DNA of 64,000 nucleotides from CAYFVU01 sp964346645 (GTDB lineage: Bacteria; Spirochaetota; Spirochaetia; DSM-16054; Sediminispirochaetaceae): contig CAYFVU010000008.1 in assembly GCA_964346645.1 (NCBI GenBank), positions 1-64,000 on the forward strand. The letters are read 5' to 3'. Position numbers and translations under genes: made by a program. The notes under the pieces were generated by a model. That model searched no databases and was not told the DNA's origin. It was given only the letters and a program-made list of their open reading frames with translations. Below are positions 7,974 to 16,001 of the stretch, piece by piece. Every line of letters begins with the position of its first letter. Within the stretch, counting starts at the first letter, position 1.

Positions 7974-8874
7974 GGGTGGCTGCCGCCTCCGGGGCTCCGA
8001 TGCGGTCTATCACGCCTCTGAGGGTCTCGTAGTGCTCGTCCTTGGAGAATCTGCACATCGGTAGACGGAACTCCTCCTCGCACCAGCCCCGAAGGGCCAT
8101 CGCCGTCTTAATCGGGATGGGATTGGTCTCGAGGAAGAGCGCCTTGAAGAAATCCATGAGCCGCTCGTTCTCCGATCTCGCCTTCTCTATATCCCCGTCG
8201 AGGGCGGTGTGTACGAAATCAACCATCTGTTTCGGGATGAGATTCGCGCCGACCGAAACCACCCCATCTCCTCCGGCCTCGATGAGAGGGAACGTCATGT
8301 TGTCATCGCCGGAGAGCACGCTGAACCCTTCGTTCCGATTCTGAATGACATCCTTCATCTGGTCAAGGTTTCCCGAGGCCTCCTTTACACCGACAATGTT
8401 CTCACAGTCGTTCATCAATCTTACGAGCGTCTCGGTTTCCACATTTATTCCCGTTCTGCCCTTGATGTTGTAGACGATGCAGGGAATAGAGACCGAATCG
8501 GCTATCTCGCGAAAGTGCAGATAGAGCCCCTTCTGCGTAGGCTTGTTGTAGTAGGGATTGACCAGCAGCAGAGCATCGACTCCCGCCTCTTCGGCGTGCT
8601 TGGAGAGCCTGACCGCCTCTCGGGTCGAGTTGCTTCCCGTGCCGGCGATTATCGGTACCCTTCCATTGGCGTCCTCGACGGCCAGCTCTATTACGCGGTC
8701 GTGTTCGTCGTGGCTGAGGGTGGGACTCTCGCCGGTGGTGCCGCAGGGAACCAATCCGTCGATTCCGCTCTCTATCTGGAAGTCGATAATATTTCGGTAA
8801 GCCTTTTCATCGACGCCTCCGTCCGTGAGAAACGGAGTAATGATCGCCGTGTAAACTCCTCTGAACTGTTTCAT
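7969..8874 (-). CDS. dapA: 4-hydroxy-tetrahydrodipicolinate synthase
   Basis: A 301-aa class I aldolase condensing pyruvate with aspartate semialdehyde, the first committed step of lysine and diaminopimelate synthesis. The Schiff-base lysine is K164 in GVKEASGN, the catalytic Tyr is Y135 in YNIKGRTG, and the substrate-binding GTTGE is at 45-49. Length is normal (about 290-300). First gene of the minus-strand operon dapA-dapL-lysA-methylase-kinase. It has a GGAGAGG ribosome site, a strong predicted promoter, and a divergent ACT-domain gene upstream. Confidence 0.95.
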   Translation of the reverse strand: MKQFRGVYTAIITPFLTDGGVDEKAYRNIIDFQIESGIDGLVPCGTTGESPTLSHDEHDRVIELAVEDANGRVPIIAGTGSNSTREAVRLSKHAEEAGVDALLLVNPYYNKPTQKGLYLHFREIADSVSIPCIVYNIKGRTGINVETETLVRLMNDCENIVGVKEASGNLDQMKDVIQNRNEGFSVLSGDDNMTFPLIEAGGDGVVSVGANLIPKQMVDFVHTALDGDIEKARSENERLMDFFKALFLETNPIPIKTAMALRGWCEEEFRLPMCRFSKDEHYETLRGVIDRIGAPEAAATR

Positions 8875-8900
8875 TTTCTACCTCTCCTTTTGTGAGTATA

Positions 8901-8929
8901 TGTACATTATAACGCAATTGTGGTACAAT
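8901..8929 (+). promoter_or_regulatory. Possible promoter of the ACT-domain gene
   Basis: -35 TGTACA (8901-8906, 4/6), a 17-nt spacer, and -10 TACAAT (8924-8929, 5/6). It is almost coincident with the dapA promoter on the other strand. The palindrome ATGTACAT lies at 8900-8907. Confidence 0.4.
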
Positions 8930-8934
8930 GTCTA
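8906..8934 (-). promoter_or_regulatory. Predicted strong promoter of the dapA operon
   Basis: On the minus strand: -35 TAGACA (8934-8929, 5/6), a 17-nt spacer, and a perfect -10 TATAAT (8911-8906). It lies 32 nt before dapA. It overlaps the divergent promoter of the ACT-domain gene, so one bound regulator could control both. Confidence 0.65.
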
Positions 8935-8991
8935 TATATAAAACAATAAGTTTTTATAATAACATCCTGTAAAACTAATGGAGTCGATATA

Positions 8992-9660
8992 ATGGAATCG
9001 GTAAGCAGTGTGGTGAAAAAGTTGCTCAACAGAAAACCATTCCTCTTCGAGGCTTTCGGCCGAGGGATCCTGAGCTACGGCAGCCTGGCCGCGGAGTTCA
9101 AACCGGCGATAGAGAGTTCTCTCGGCAAGGAGGTGAAGGAGTCCGCCATCGTCATGGCCCTGCGCAGATATGCCGAGGAGATAAGGGAACGGCCGGAGCT
9201 GACCGAGCCGCGGAGGGGTCGCCTCTCCTGCGAGATCCTCATGAAGACGAACATATGCGACTTCAATGTCTACAAGACCGACCGGCTCCTCGAGCGCCTC
9301 AAGGAGCTCTACGAACTGATTCAGATCGGCCGTGGGGATTTTCTCAACATCACCGTGGGCAACGAGGAGGTGAGCATCGCGGTGAGTGAAAAGTACGAGG
9401 AGCAGATGCAGGATTTTCTCGAGGACGAGGAGATCATCGATCACAAGAGGGGGCTCGTCTCCCTCACCATGCTCTTCTCGGGAGACTTCCTACAGACCCC
9501 AGGTATCATATTTCAGGTGCTCAGACTGCTCGCGTGGGAGAACATCAATGTCTATGAGATCATCTCGACGATGACCGAACTCACCGTTGTAATCAGGAAA
9601 GAGGACTCCACCAGGGGCTACGAGGCACTGCAGGACTTCATCGAGGCGCCCCTTCACTGA
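8992..9660 (+). CDS. ACT-domain protein, candidate amino-acid-responsive regulator
   Basis: A 222-aa protein without signal or membrane segments. The C-terminal 60 residues (about 155-215: PGIIFQVLRLLAWENINVYE then TMTELTVVIRKED) look like the aspartokinase-type ACT ligand-binding fold. The N-terminal 60 residues (SYGSLAAEFKPAIESSLGKE, then AIVMALRRYAEEI) look like a small helical, perhaps winged-helix, domain. It has no aspartokinase catalytic region. It is transcribed divergently from dapA with overlapping promoters, so I infer, but cannot show, that it senses lysine or a related amino acid and controls the operon. Confidence 0.75.
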   Translation: MESVSSVVKKLLNRKPFLFEAFGRGILSYGSLAAEFKPAIESSLGKEVKESAIVMALRRYAEEIRERPELTEPRRGRLSCEILMKTNICDFNVYKTDRLLERLKELYELIQIGRGDFLNITVGNEEVSIAVSEKYEEQMQDFLEDEEIIDHKRGLVSLTMLFSGDFLQTPGIIFQVLRLLAWENINVYEIISTMTELTVVIRKEDSTRGYEALQDFIEAPLH

Positions 9661-9669
9661 GGGCGCCTC
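9643..9669 (+). terminator. Candidate terminator hairpin at the end of the ACT-domain gene
   Basis: GAGGCGCCC (9643-9651) pairs perfectly with GGGCGCCTC (9661-9669) across a 9-nt loop that includes the stop codon. The downstream run is only mildly T-rich, so termination is plausible, not certain. The convergent small gene ends at 9697. Confidence 0.45.
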
Positions 9670-9696
9670 TCGCCTCCTCTTCACGTTTCCTCGAGG

Positions 9697-9864
9697 CTAT
9701 TTCCGCTCTTTTTTAGGGCCGAGATGAATGGTAATTTCGCCGTTCGGATCGGTACCCTTCAGAGGCTCTATCATCGCACGTACGAGATTGTCCGTCAGCT
9801 CTTCGAGAAAGTCGTTGAGCGGTATCTCTTTGCCGTCGATTTTGATCTCTACTTCTCGTTCCAT
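9697..9864 (-). CDS. Small conserved-looking protein of 55 aa downstream of mobB
   Basis: A short ORF encoding 55 residues, starting MEREVEIKIDGKEIPLNDF and ending HLGPKKERK. It has an excellent ribosome site (GGAGGAG, 3 nt before the ATG) and overlaps the end of mobB by 16 nt, the pattern of a translationally coupled gene. Composition (alternating charged and hydrophobic residues, then an amphipathic helix and a beta-like tail) looks coding. No signal peptide, no Cys. I do not recognise the family. The mobB context hints at a molybdenum-cofactor or GTPase partner role, but that is inference. Confidence 0.7.
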   Translation of the reverse strand: MEREVEIKIDGKEIPLNDFLEELTDNLVRAMIEPLKGTDPNGEITIHLGPKKERK

Positions 9865-10376
9865 AACTCCTCCAAAAAAGTTATTATTTGCTCTATATCG
9901 GCCGAATCGAAGATCGGCTTCTCTGCGGCGCGGGCAAAGTCGGGCGCGCGGGGCGGATCCTGTGTCCCGAGCCTGAATGATGAGAGGACATAGGCGGAAA
10001 TTTTCTCCGGCGGCCGTTTCGGCCCTTCGGCGGCGCTGTGTGCTCCGAGGACCTCGATACAGGGATGGCCGGGGAAATAGAAGCCCTCGGAGAGAAGACG
10101 GTCGGCCCTGGGAAAGAGCTCGAGCAGCTCCGAGCTCTCAAGAGCATCGTAGCGGTAGAGTCGGGCCGCATCGGATCCGACGAGTGCGATCTCGGCTGAG
10201 CCGGCTCGGTGGAAGAGCTCGGTGTCGCTCCCCTCGCGGTCCTCGGCTACATGGTGGGTGGTTTTCTTCACGGCCCCAACACGGTATCCTCTTCGGGAAA
10301 ACTCCTCGATGAGGCGTGAGAGGAGGGTGGTTTTTCCTGTGCTCGACCAGCCGACGAATGATGCGATGAATTTCAT
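9849..10376 (-). CDS. mobB: MobB-like molybdopterin-guanine dinucleotide adaptor GTPase
   Basis: A 175-aa P-loop protein. Walker A GWSSTGKTT lies at residues 9-17, followed by the MobB-typical AVKKTTHH (about 34-41) and a later RADRLLSEGFYF segment like the family's LVEGF. MobB binds GTP and aids MobA in attaching GMP to molybdopterin. I use the ATG at 10376, which puts the P-loop at the usual distance; a 20-residue upstream extension would overlap the divergent NTPase gene. No moa or mobA gene is in the window. It is coupled to the 55-aa gene behind it. Confidence 0.82.
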   Translation of the reverse strand: MKFIASFVGWSSTGKTTLLSRLIEEFSRRGYRVGAVKKTTHHVAEDREGSDTELFHRAGSAEIALVGSDAARLYRYDALESSELLELFPRADRLLSEGFYFPGHPCIEVLGAHSAAEGPKRPPEKISAYVLSSFRLGTQDPPRAPDFARAAEKPIFDSADIEQIITFLEELWNEK

Positions 10377-10430
10377 TGCCTGTTCCGAGGTAGTAGTGTA
10401 ACGAATAGACTGAAACAGAGGAAGGCCCGT

Positions 10431-10964
10431 ATGCACACACTGCGTATTATTACCGGCAAGATCAACTCAGGCAAGACGACAGAGTTGAGTCGCAGGATAG
10501 AGGAGTATAGACTGCAGGGCATGCGTGTCGGAGGCTTCATCACCGAGGCGCTCCGGCGCGACGGCATCAAACAGGCCTACTATCTGCGAAGAATCGGCAC
10601 CGAAGAGCGGCTGCTGCTGGCAGAGCGTACCGAACGAGCCGATTCGTCGGAAGACGAGAAGGGGCGCCGACCCGCAGAGAAAGGTATGCGGACTCCCGGT
10701 TTCGTGTTCCACTCCGAGAGTTTCGCCCTCTCTTCAAAGTGGCTCTGGGAAGAACGGGAGGCGGATGTGCTCTGCATCGACGAGCTCGGACCGCTGGAGC
10801 TACGTGGGGAGGGTCACTGGCCGATCCTGGTCCGCATCATCGAGACAGGACCGGAGATAATCGAAACCGTGGTAAGGTCGGAGCTGCTCGGTGAGTTTAC
10901 ACGCCGTTTCGAAGCCCTGGGAAGGAAAGTAGAGATAGTGAGAGTCTCGTTTACTGGAGAGTAG
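10431..10964 (+). CDS. THEP1-like nucleoside-triphosphatase
   Basis: A 177-aa P-loop NTPase of the NTPase_1/THEP1 (DUF265) family. Walker A GKINSGKTT is at 9-17, an RVGGFITEAL segment typical of the family follows at 32-41, and the Walker B region VLCIDELGPLEL lies near 113-124. Members hydrolyse NTPs in vitro; their cellular role is unclear. It is divergent from mobB with only 54 nt between starts, so the two P-loop genes may share control. An AGAGGAAGG ribosome site precedes the ATG. Confidence 0.85.
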   Translation: MHTLRIITGKINSGKTTELSRRIEEYRLQGMRVGGFITEALRRDGIKQAYYLRRIGTEERLLLAERTERADSSEDEKGRRPAEKGMRTPGFVFHSESFALSSKWLWEEREADVLCIDELGPLELRGEGHWPILVRIIETGPEIIETVVRSELLGEFTRRFEALGRKVEIVRVSFTGE

Positions 10965-11000
10965 GAGAGGAGATTTTCTTCTCCCGTTTCTGTTTCGGGA

Positions 11001-11231
11001 TTACCTGCGCTTCTTTACCCGCGTGCGGTAGGTGAGTCCCACCGCGTCGCAGGCCACTCGCACTTCGTCATCCATGCGCTTGGGAGCGATGATTTCCACG
11101 AGGTTCTCATTGGGGTGGATGGTGATGCTCTCGATCGATGATACACTCCGCAGCGCGGCCTTGAGGCTGTCCGCGTTTTCCCCGCTTAGTTTATCAACCA
11201 AATAGTAGAATGTTTTTCCTCTCATACCCAT
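11001..11231 (-). CDS. Small hypothetical protein, ferredoxin-fold (HMA-like) appearance
   Basis: About 76 aa (MGMRGKTFYYLVDKLSG...). The beta-alpha-beta-beta look, with SSIESITIHPNENLVEIIAP in the middle and a basic VKKRR tail, resembles heavy-metal-associated or ACT-like folds, but the metal-binding CxxC is absent. The start is uncertain: ATG at 11231 or 11225, or a TTG at 11273; none has a good ribosome site. It is convergent with the NTPase and divergent from the lipoprotein run. Function unknown. Confidence 0.6.
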   Translation of the reverse strand: MGMRGKTFYYLVDKLSGENADSLKAALRSVSSIESITIHPNENLVEIIAPKRMDDEVRVACDAVGLTYRTRVKKRR

Positions 11232-11292
11232 AAATCTATACTTTGGATGAGAAAGAGTCAAAATTTGTGTCAAAAAAGTTGAAAAAAGGCTG

Positions 11293-11323
11293 GGAATGCA
11301 TTACGTTTTTCTCGTAACATTCC
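11293..11323 (+). other. Imperfect hairpin in the leader of the first LPP20 lipoprotein
   Basis: GGAAT (11293-11297) and ATTCC (11319-11323), with inner TTACG/CGTAA arms and a T-rich loop, form a stem 24 nt before the start codon of the lipoprotein gene. It may protect or regulate the mRNA of what could be an abundant envelope protein. Confidence 0.4.
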
Positions 11324-11346
11324 TCAAAAGACAAAAGGAGAGCGAT

Positions 11347-11949
11347 ATGAAAAAGAGGTTAGTGTGGGTAGTTTTGACTATCTTCGTTGTGGGTCTTCTT
11401 GCAATGTCGTGTGCAAGCAAACCAGAGAAAAAGGAAAAGAAAGCTGAGCCCAAAAAGCAGGAGAAGAGTTCGGATCTTCCCGATTTCGTGATGAATCCTC
11501 CCCAGGCGCAGGATGCACTCTTCGGAACCGGCAGCTCAAAGATGTCCGATTTTTCTCTTGCCCGTAATGCAGCCGCTGCGGAGGCCCGGGCGCAGATCGC
11601 ATCGCAGATAAACGCCGAAGTAAAGCAGGCCGTTACCAACTATGCCCAGGAGAGCGGCGCGGGGGACGAGACTCAGACCCTCAACTTCGCCGAATCAATC
11701 ACACGACAGATTACCAGTGAGAAGATTCAGGGTACACGCATTTCAGAGGTCGCCAAGACCGACGACGGAACCGTATGGGTGCTCGTCGAATACCGAAAGA
11801 ACGCCCTGGAGGGAATCCTCGAGGATGCCGTCGACAATGCGAAGAAGGATTTCAACCGCGACGAGGGTGCCGCCTTTGCAGAGTTCAAGGCACAAGAAGC
11901 GCTCAAGCAGATGCAATTCGAAACTGGAGAGGGCGAAGGGTCCGAATAG
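11347..11949 (+). CDS. LPP20-family lipoprotein (first of three)
   Basis: A 200-aa exported lipoprotein. The signal peptide MKKRLVWVVLTIFVVGLLAM ends at a lipobox with C22 in LLAMSC, then comes a Lys/Glu/Pro-rich linker. The LPP20-like domain follows: PDFVMNPP, GTGSSKMSDFSLARNAAAAE, and the later VWVLVEYRKNALEG. I start at 11347, which has an AAAGGAG site and puts the lysines at the signal start; an upstream in-frame codon at 11296 has neither. A clean terminator follows, so it is a single-gene unit. Expected location is the periplasmic side of a membrane; function unknown. Confidence 0.88.
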   Translation: MKKRLVWVVLTIFVVGLLAMSCASKPEKKEKKAEPKKQEKSSDLPDFVMNPPQAQDALFGTGSSKMSDFSLARNAAAAEARAQIASQINAEVKQAVTNYAQESGAGDETQTLNFAESITRQITSEKIQGTRISEVAKTDDGTVWVLVEYRKNALEGILEDAVDNAKKDFNRDEGAAFAEFKAQEALKQMQFETGEGEGSE

Positions 11950-11972
11950 AGCTGTAATGCGACTTATGAGAA

Positions 11973-12003
11973 GAAGAAAAGCGGCCTCGGGCCGCTTTTC
12001 TTC
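11973..12003 (+). terminator. Rho-independent terminator
   Basis: A perfect 14-bp stem (11973-11986 with 11990-12003), loop TCG, GC core GCGGCC/GGCCGC, and a 3' arm of TTTTCTTC. It follows the first lipoprotein by 23 nt and separates it from the next one. The A-rich 5' arm would also allow termination on the other strand. Confidence 0.85.
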
Positions 12004-12070
12004 GTTATAGTATGGCTTTAACAAAAAAAGTATGCGAATATGGAAAAATCGAGTATAAGGACGGAGCACC

Positions 12071-12982
12071 ATGAGTACAGCCTACCGTATCTCTGTCCCG
12101 AGTATTGCTGTGTTCGGGATCATAGCTCTGCTACTGCTCTCTTCCTGTTCGTCGCTGTCGATGGGAGAGAAGAAGACTAGCCGGAAAGAGACCGACGAGA
12201 AAGCAGCGCAAGAGGCTCGGTCTGAGATCGACGGCACAGCCGACACGCAGAGAGAGGAGCGAATACCTGCACAGGAGATATCCGGAGGTATCGACGTTGC
12301 CTCGGCTTCATTTAGAGAAAACTTATATACCCTCCCTGAGAACGGAGAGCTCGTGTTTCTCGCAATAGTTCCGAGACGTGCCGACCGAAAAGAGGAATAC
12401 GAGTTCGCCCTGTGGGAGATCGCCCGTCAGGGGGCGATTTACGAGCAGGTTGCGATCAGCGCACAGTTCCTCACCGCGCAAACGACCGCCGAATTCGGCC
12501 ACGACGAGAGAATAACCGTCGATGTGGATGAGAATCTCATCGAGCAGATGCGCGACAGGGTGGTAGCACGCGAACACTACCGCGATTCGAGACGGACGGT
12601 GGTCAGAGGTACGATAGAGGAGCTCTCCAGTCGAAACTACCGTATCGATACATCGGTAAAGGGGGGACTTCCGGTCTGGGTGCTCAATCCGCTGAAGATC
12701 GAGGGGAGATACACGACCGTTGGTTCGGCCGAAAAGAGGTACTACTTGAGCGACTCCATTCGCGCCGCCGACAAGAAGGCGATGGCGAACCTCGCCCGCC
12801 AACGGAGACTAAAAATAGACAACCTCAGCGATCAGGTGAAGTCGAATGCAGGGGAGGCCTACAGAGAGTTCAACCTGGAGTTAACCGAGGCGAAACTCGA
12901 GGGTTTCTATGTCCTCGCCCGATGGTTCTCTCCGGAGGAGAATTTGTTCTATACGCTCGCGATCTGTTCCCGGGCTGAGTAG
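12071..12982 (+). CDS. LPP20-type lipoprotein (second of three)
   Basis: A 303-aa lipoprotein: signal peptide with lipobox Cys in LLLSSCSS (about residue 26), a charged Lys/Glu/Ala linker to about residue 75, a first domain (FLAIVPRRADRKEEYEFALW, then AREHYRDS), and a C-terminal LPP20-like domain that begins PVWVLNPLKIEGRYTTVGSA and ends GFYVLARWFSPEENLFYTLA. An AAGGACGGAG ribosome site precedes the ATG. It shares the domain with both neighbours, suggesting tandem duplication and divergence. Function unknown. Confidence 0.85.
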   Translation: MSTAYRISVPSIAVFGIIALLLLSSCSSLSMGEKKTSRKETDEKAAQEARSEIDGTADTQREERIPAQEISGGIDVASASFRENLYTLPENGELVFLAIVPRRADRKEEYEFALWEIARQGAIYEQVAISAQFLTAQTTAEFGHDERITVDVDENLIEQMRDRVVAREHYRDSRRTVVRGTIEELSSRNYRIDTSVKGGLPVWVLNPLKIEGRYTTVGSAEKRYYLSDSIRAADKKAMANLARQRRLKIDNLSDQVKSNAGEAYREFNLELTEAKLEGFYVLARWFSPEENLFYTLAICSRAE

Positions 12983-13030
12983 CGCCGCCGTCGAACGTCT
13001 CAAAGCATGAGTAGATAAGTGGAGGAAGAG

Positions 13031-14428
13031 ATGAGTCAGATCAGGTCACACGGCAGACGAGGGCGAGCAGGAGTGGCTTCCTTTGTTCTCGTCGCGGTCT
13101 CGTTCGCTTTGCTGAGCTTTTCGTGCGCAACCTCGCCCGAAGCAGGGGAGGCGTGTCCACCGAAGCCCGACTGGGTCTCCGATCCGGAACAGCAGGGCTA
13201 CTACGTGGGCGTCGGTTCGGCGGACTCGGACAATCGTGCCGAGGATCGTCCCGTAGCCGAGGCGCGGGCGCGTGCAGATCTCGCTTCGAGGATTTCGGCA
13301 AACATAAGAAGCGAGCTCGAGGTCGCCACTTCCGAGACCACCGCAGAGGGTGCCTCTCAAGAGGTGACTGAGAATGTCACTCAATCGGTCGAGGCGAACC
13401 TGCAGGACATCGAGACAGTCGACACCTATTACTGTCCCGGAGAAGGCTACTGGGTCTACGTACGTCTGTCCAAGATGCGGTGGGAGGAGATACAAACCGA
13501 GCGTCGAGCAGAGCTCATTGAACGGCTTCGAAAGCTCGTCGAGCCGGTGCTCGAGAGCGACGATGAGGATTTTCTCCTCGAGTTAGAGACCCTTCAACAG
13601 GGGCGGGCCCTTGTCTATGAATCCTCCGTCGGACCTTCGGCCTCCGGCACTCTCGCCGGCGAGAAGGGTAATCTCGGCGATCTCCTGACGACCTTCATAA
13701 ACAGGGCTCTCTCGTCGCTTACCCTCTCGGTAGCACAAGAGCAAATAGAGGTCTCCGTAGGAGAGGAAGTCTCCTTCTCCGGAAGGCTCTCGAGTCCGCG
13801 GTTCGATAAGACAGGAAATGTGGAGATATTCGTCGACAGAAAGAGCGGCGGAAGGCTGACCACCGTGCAGACCGACGCGCGAGGCAATTTTACCGTGCAG
13901 ATCCCCGAAGGATTCGCCGAACCGGGAGAACAGCATGTGGTCCTGCGTCCCAGCTTTCAGGATTATGCAGGAGAGGGGCTGCTCTCGGAGGATACCCTTC
14001 CTACGCAGGAGGTGGTATGTGCGGTGCAGCGGGTACGGGTAGGTCTCATAGTCGAAACTTCGAGCGAGGTGAGCGGGGTCGACTTCTCCCGGCAGGTCAA
14101 GTCGCTCTTCTCGGAGCGGGGGCTCCCCCTCGAGATAGTGGAGGACTTCGCCAACAGCCGGGAACTTCCCCTCGTCATCCGATTCCTCGTGCGGATCAAA
14201 GACTTTCCGAAACTGAGCGAGAACGCCTTGAGTATGGCGCAGGCGAGGGCGGTAGTCTCCTTCGAGCGGAATGGAAAGACCCTCTACAGCCACGAGACAA
14301 AACCGCTGAAGGACGGCGGTATTACCGCCGACCAGGCGCACCAAAGGGTCGCCGATAAACTCTTCTCCACTCTCGAAGGGAACGATGAGCTCTTCAGGAC
14401 GCTCGAGGAGTCGATTATAACCAGATGA
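13031..14428 (+). CDS. LPP20-type lipoprotein with added C-terminal domains (third of three)
   Basis: A 465-aa lipoprotein. The basic N-terminus, the hydrophobic segment VASFVLVAVSFALLSFSC with its lipobox Cys, and an LPP20 domain (PPKPDWVSDP, YYVGVGSAD, ARARADLASRIS, then GYWVYVRLSKMRWEE) fill the first 165 residues. After that come an Ig-like beta region (GEEVSFSGRLSSP and NFTVQIPEGF, about 240-310) and a mixed C-terminal domain. The ATG at 13031 has GGAGG upstream; the GTG at 13019 is too early. The stop overlaps the transporter start (ATGA), so the two are coupled. Confidence 0.85.
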   Translation: MSQIRSHGRRGRAGVASFVLVAVSFALLSFSCATSPEAGEACPPKPDWVSDPEQQGYYVGVGSADSDNRAEDRPVAEARARADLASRISANIRSELEVATSETTAEGASQEVTENVTQSVEANLQDIETVDTYYCPGEGYWVYVRLSKMRWEEIQTERRAELIERLRKLVEPVLESDDEDFLLELETLQQGRALVYESSVGPSASGTLAGEKGNLGDLLTTFINRALSSLTLSVAQEQIEVSVGEEVSFSGRLSSPRFDKTGNVEIFVDRKSGGRLTTVQTDARGNFTVQIPEGFAEPGEQHVVLRPSFQDYAGEGLLSEDTLPTQEVVCAVQRVRVGLIVETSSEVSGVDFSRQVKSLFSERGLPLEIVEDFANSRELPLVIRFLVRIKDFPKLSENALSMAQARAVVSFERNGKTLYSHETKPLKDGGITADQAHQRVADKLFSTLEGNDELFRTLEESIITR

Positions 14429-15126
14429 GCAACGAACTACTATGGGGCGTCATGCTTCTCGTCAATTTCCTCGCGATCGTCGGCTCCTACCGCCTCTGGG
14501 GGCGTATCGGTCTCTATATCTGGGTGCCTGTTGCGGTCATAATTGCCAATACGCAGGTCAGTAAGACGATAGAGCTCTTCGGCATAACGGCGACACTGGG
14601 AAACATCGTCTACGCCTCGAGTTTCCTCGTCACCGATATTCTCAACGAGAACTACGGCAAGCGTGATGCGACCAGGGCGGTAGGGATCGGTTTCTTTTCC
14701 CTCATCCTCTTCACCCTATTGATGAATCTCGCTATTCTCTTCGAGCCGGCCCCGAGTGACTTCGTCCACGGGAGCATGCAGACCATATTCGGCTTCCTGC
14801 CGAGGATCGTGCTGGCGAGTCTGGTCGCGTACGGCGCCAGCCAGCTGCACGATGTGTGGGCCTACCATCTCTGGAAGCAGAAACTGCCGGGGACGAAGCA
14901 GATTTGGATCCGCAATAACCTCAGTACGATGGTGAGCCAGCTCATCGACTCGTCCATCTTCACCCTCGTGGCGTTCTGGGGTGTCTTCTCCGGAACGGTG
15001 CTTGTCGAGATATTCATCACCACCTACCTGCTGAAGTGGCTCGTGGCGGTCTTCGATACGCCGTTCGTCTATCTGGCACGGTACCTCTACGACCGTAACC
15101 ACATTCCGATCAATCAGGTGAAGTGA
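14425..15126 (+). CDS. Queuosine precursor transporter (YhhQ/VUT family)
   Basis: A 233-aa inner-membrane protein with about six hydrophobic segments. The family landmarks are FLVTDILNENYGKRDA (about 73-88) and, near the C-terminus, DSSIFTLVAFWG with TTYLLKWLVAVFDTPFVYL. Members import 7-cyano- or 7-aminomethyl-7-deazaguanine for tRNA queuosine. ATGA overlap with the lipoprotein before it. The 3' end overlaps the convergent phosphatase gene by 13 bp. No queuosine biosynthesis gene is nearby. Confidence 0.88.
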   Translation: MSNELLWGVMLLVNFLAIVGSYRLWGRIGLYIWVPVAVIIANTQVSKTIELFGITATLGNIVYASSFLVTDILNENYGKRDATRAVGIGFFSLILFTLLMNLAILFEPAPSDFVHGSMQTIFGFLPRIVLASLVAYGASQLHDVWAYHLWKQKLPGTKQIWIRNNLSTMVSQLIDSSIFTLVAFWGVFSGTVLVEIFITTYLLKWLVAVFDTPFVYLARYLYDRNHIPINQVK

Positions 15127-15893
15127 GCCAGGATCTGCTTCGTTGCACCCTCTCTGGCGATGATGATGCAGTGGGCCGAACGTTGACGATGAACCATAGT
15201 CCGGTAGGTGAGCTCCTGACCGTCGGGATAGACGATCTCTATACCCCTGTTCCGAACGATCCCGTGTGCGGCGGAGATGTCCCAGATGTAGGCAGGGGTG
15301 AGCACTCCGCCGGCGACATCGCTGTGGATGAAGGGTGACACGGCGTGGAGAATAGAGCTGCCGATGCTGCGGATCTTCCCCGGAAAGGAGGAGAAGTCGT
15401 ATCTCCTGTGGACCTTCGAGCCTATCATGAGGGAGGTTGCGTGCGAGTCCCGGTGCTCGTCTTCGATTAACGCGCCGACGATCTCCTCCTCTCCGGTGGG
15501 AAGCCGGTAGAGGAAAAGGCCTTCCTCCGGATCGGTCCCCCAACGGGGGGCGGAGATGAGACCCCCGACCGGCTTCAATTCGTGGTCGTGAATGCCGACC
15601 GCCACGCACCATCCCGGCATTCCTTGGCTGTAGGAGTCGGTGCCGTCGATCGGGTCGATGGTGAATGTCCACTCCCGGCCCGAAGTGAACGAAGTTTTCT
15701 GCTCTTCGGCTATGATGTTTGCATCGGGAAATGCGCGGCGAATGGCCTCTGTGAGAGTTCCATTGATCTCCAGATCCGCCCGAGTGAGTACCGAACCGTC
15801 GTGTTTGTATTGCCTTGCGATTTCCCGTTGCAGCTCCCACGCCCTCTTTCCCGCCGTGCGGACTGCCTCTATGAGTAGATCGAATCGAGCCAC
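15114..15893 (-). CDS. Inositol monophosphatase family protein
   Basis: A 259-aa Mg-dependent phosphatase of the IMPase/CysQ/FBPase superfamily. The metal-site motifs are present: EE at about 63-64, DPIDGTDS at 80-87, and the C-terminal WDISAAHGIV. I use the GTG at 15893, which has CGGAGG upstream; a TTG start at 16001 would add 36 residues unlike the family. Inositol-1-phosphate, 3'-phosphoadenosine-5'-phosphate and sugar phosphates are all possible substrates, and the sequence does not decide. Monocistronic on the minus strand. Confidence 0.85.
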   Translation of the reverse strand: MARFDLLIEAVRTAGKRAWELQREIARQYKHDGSVLTRADLEINGTLTEAIRRAFPDANIIAEEQKTSFTSGREWTFTIDPIDGTDSYSQGMPGWCVAVGIHDHELKPVGGLISAPRWGTDPEEGLFLYRLPTGEEEIVGALIEDEHRDSHATSLMIGSKVHRRYDFSSFPGKIRSIGSSILHAVSPFIHSDVAGGVLTPAYIWDISAAHGIVRNRGIEIVYPDGQELTYRTMVHRQRSAHCIIIAREGATKQILAHFT

Positions 15894-16001
15894 CTCTTCC
15901 CTCCGAACAATGATTCTGCAGCAAGTATAGAAAAAATCGGGCGGCAGTACAATGCGTCGTGGTTGCCGGCCGCCTGCATCAGCCGCCTGCAGCGGCCGCA
16001 A

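Noticed and set aside
11296..11346. A 17-residue N-terminal extension of the first LPP20 lipoprotein.
   Set aside because: The extension includes the leader hairpin and has no ribosome site. The internal ATG has one and begins a standard lipoprotein signal.
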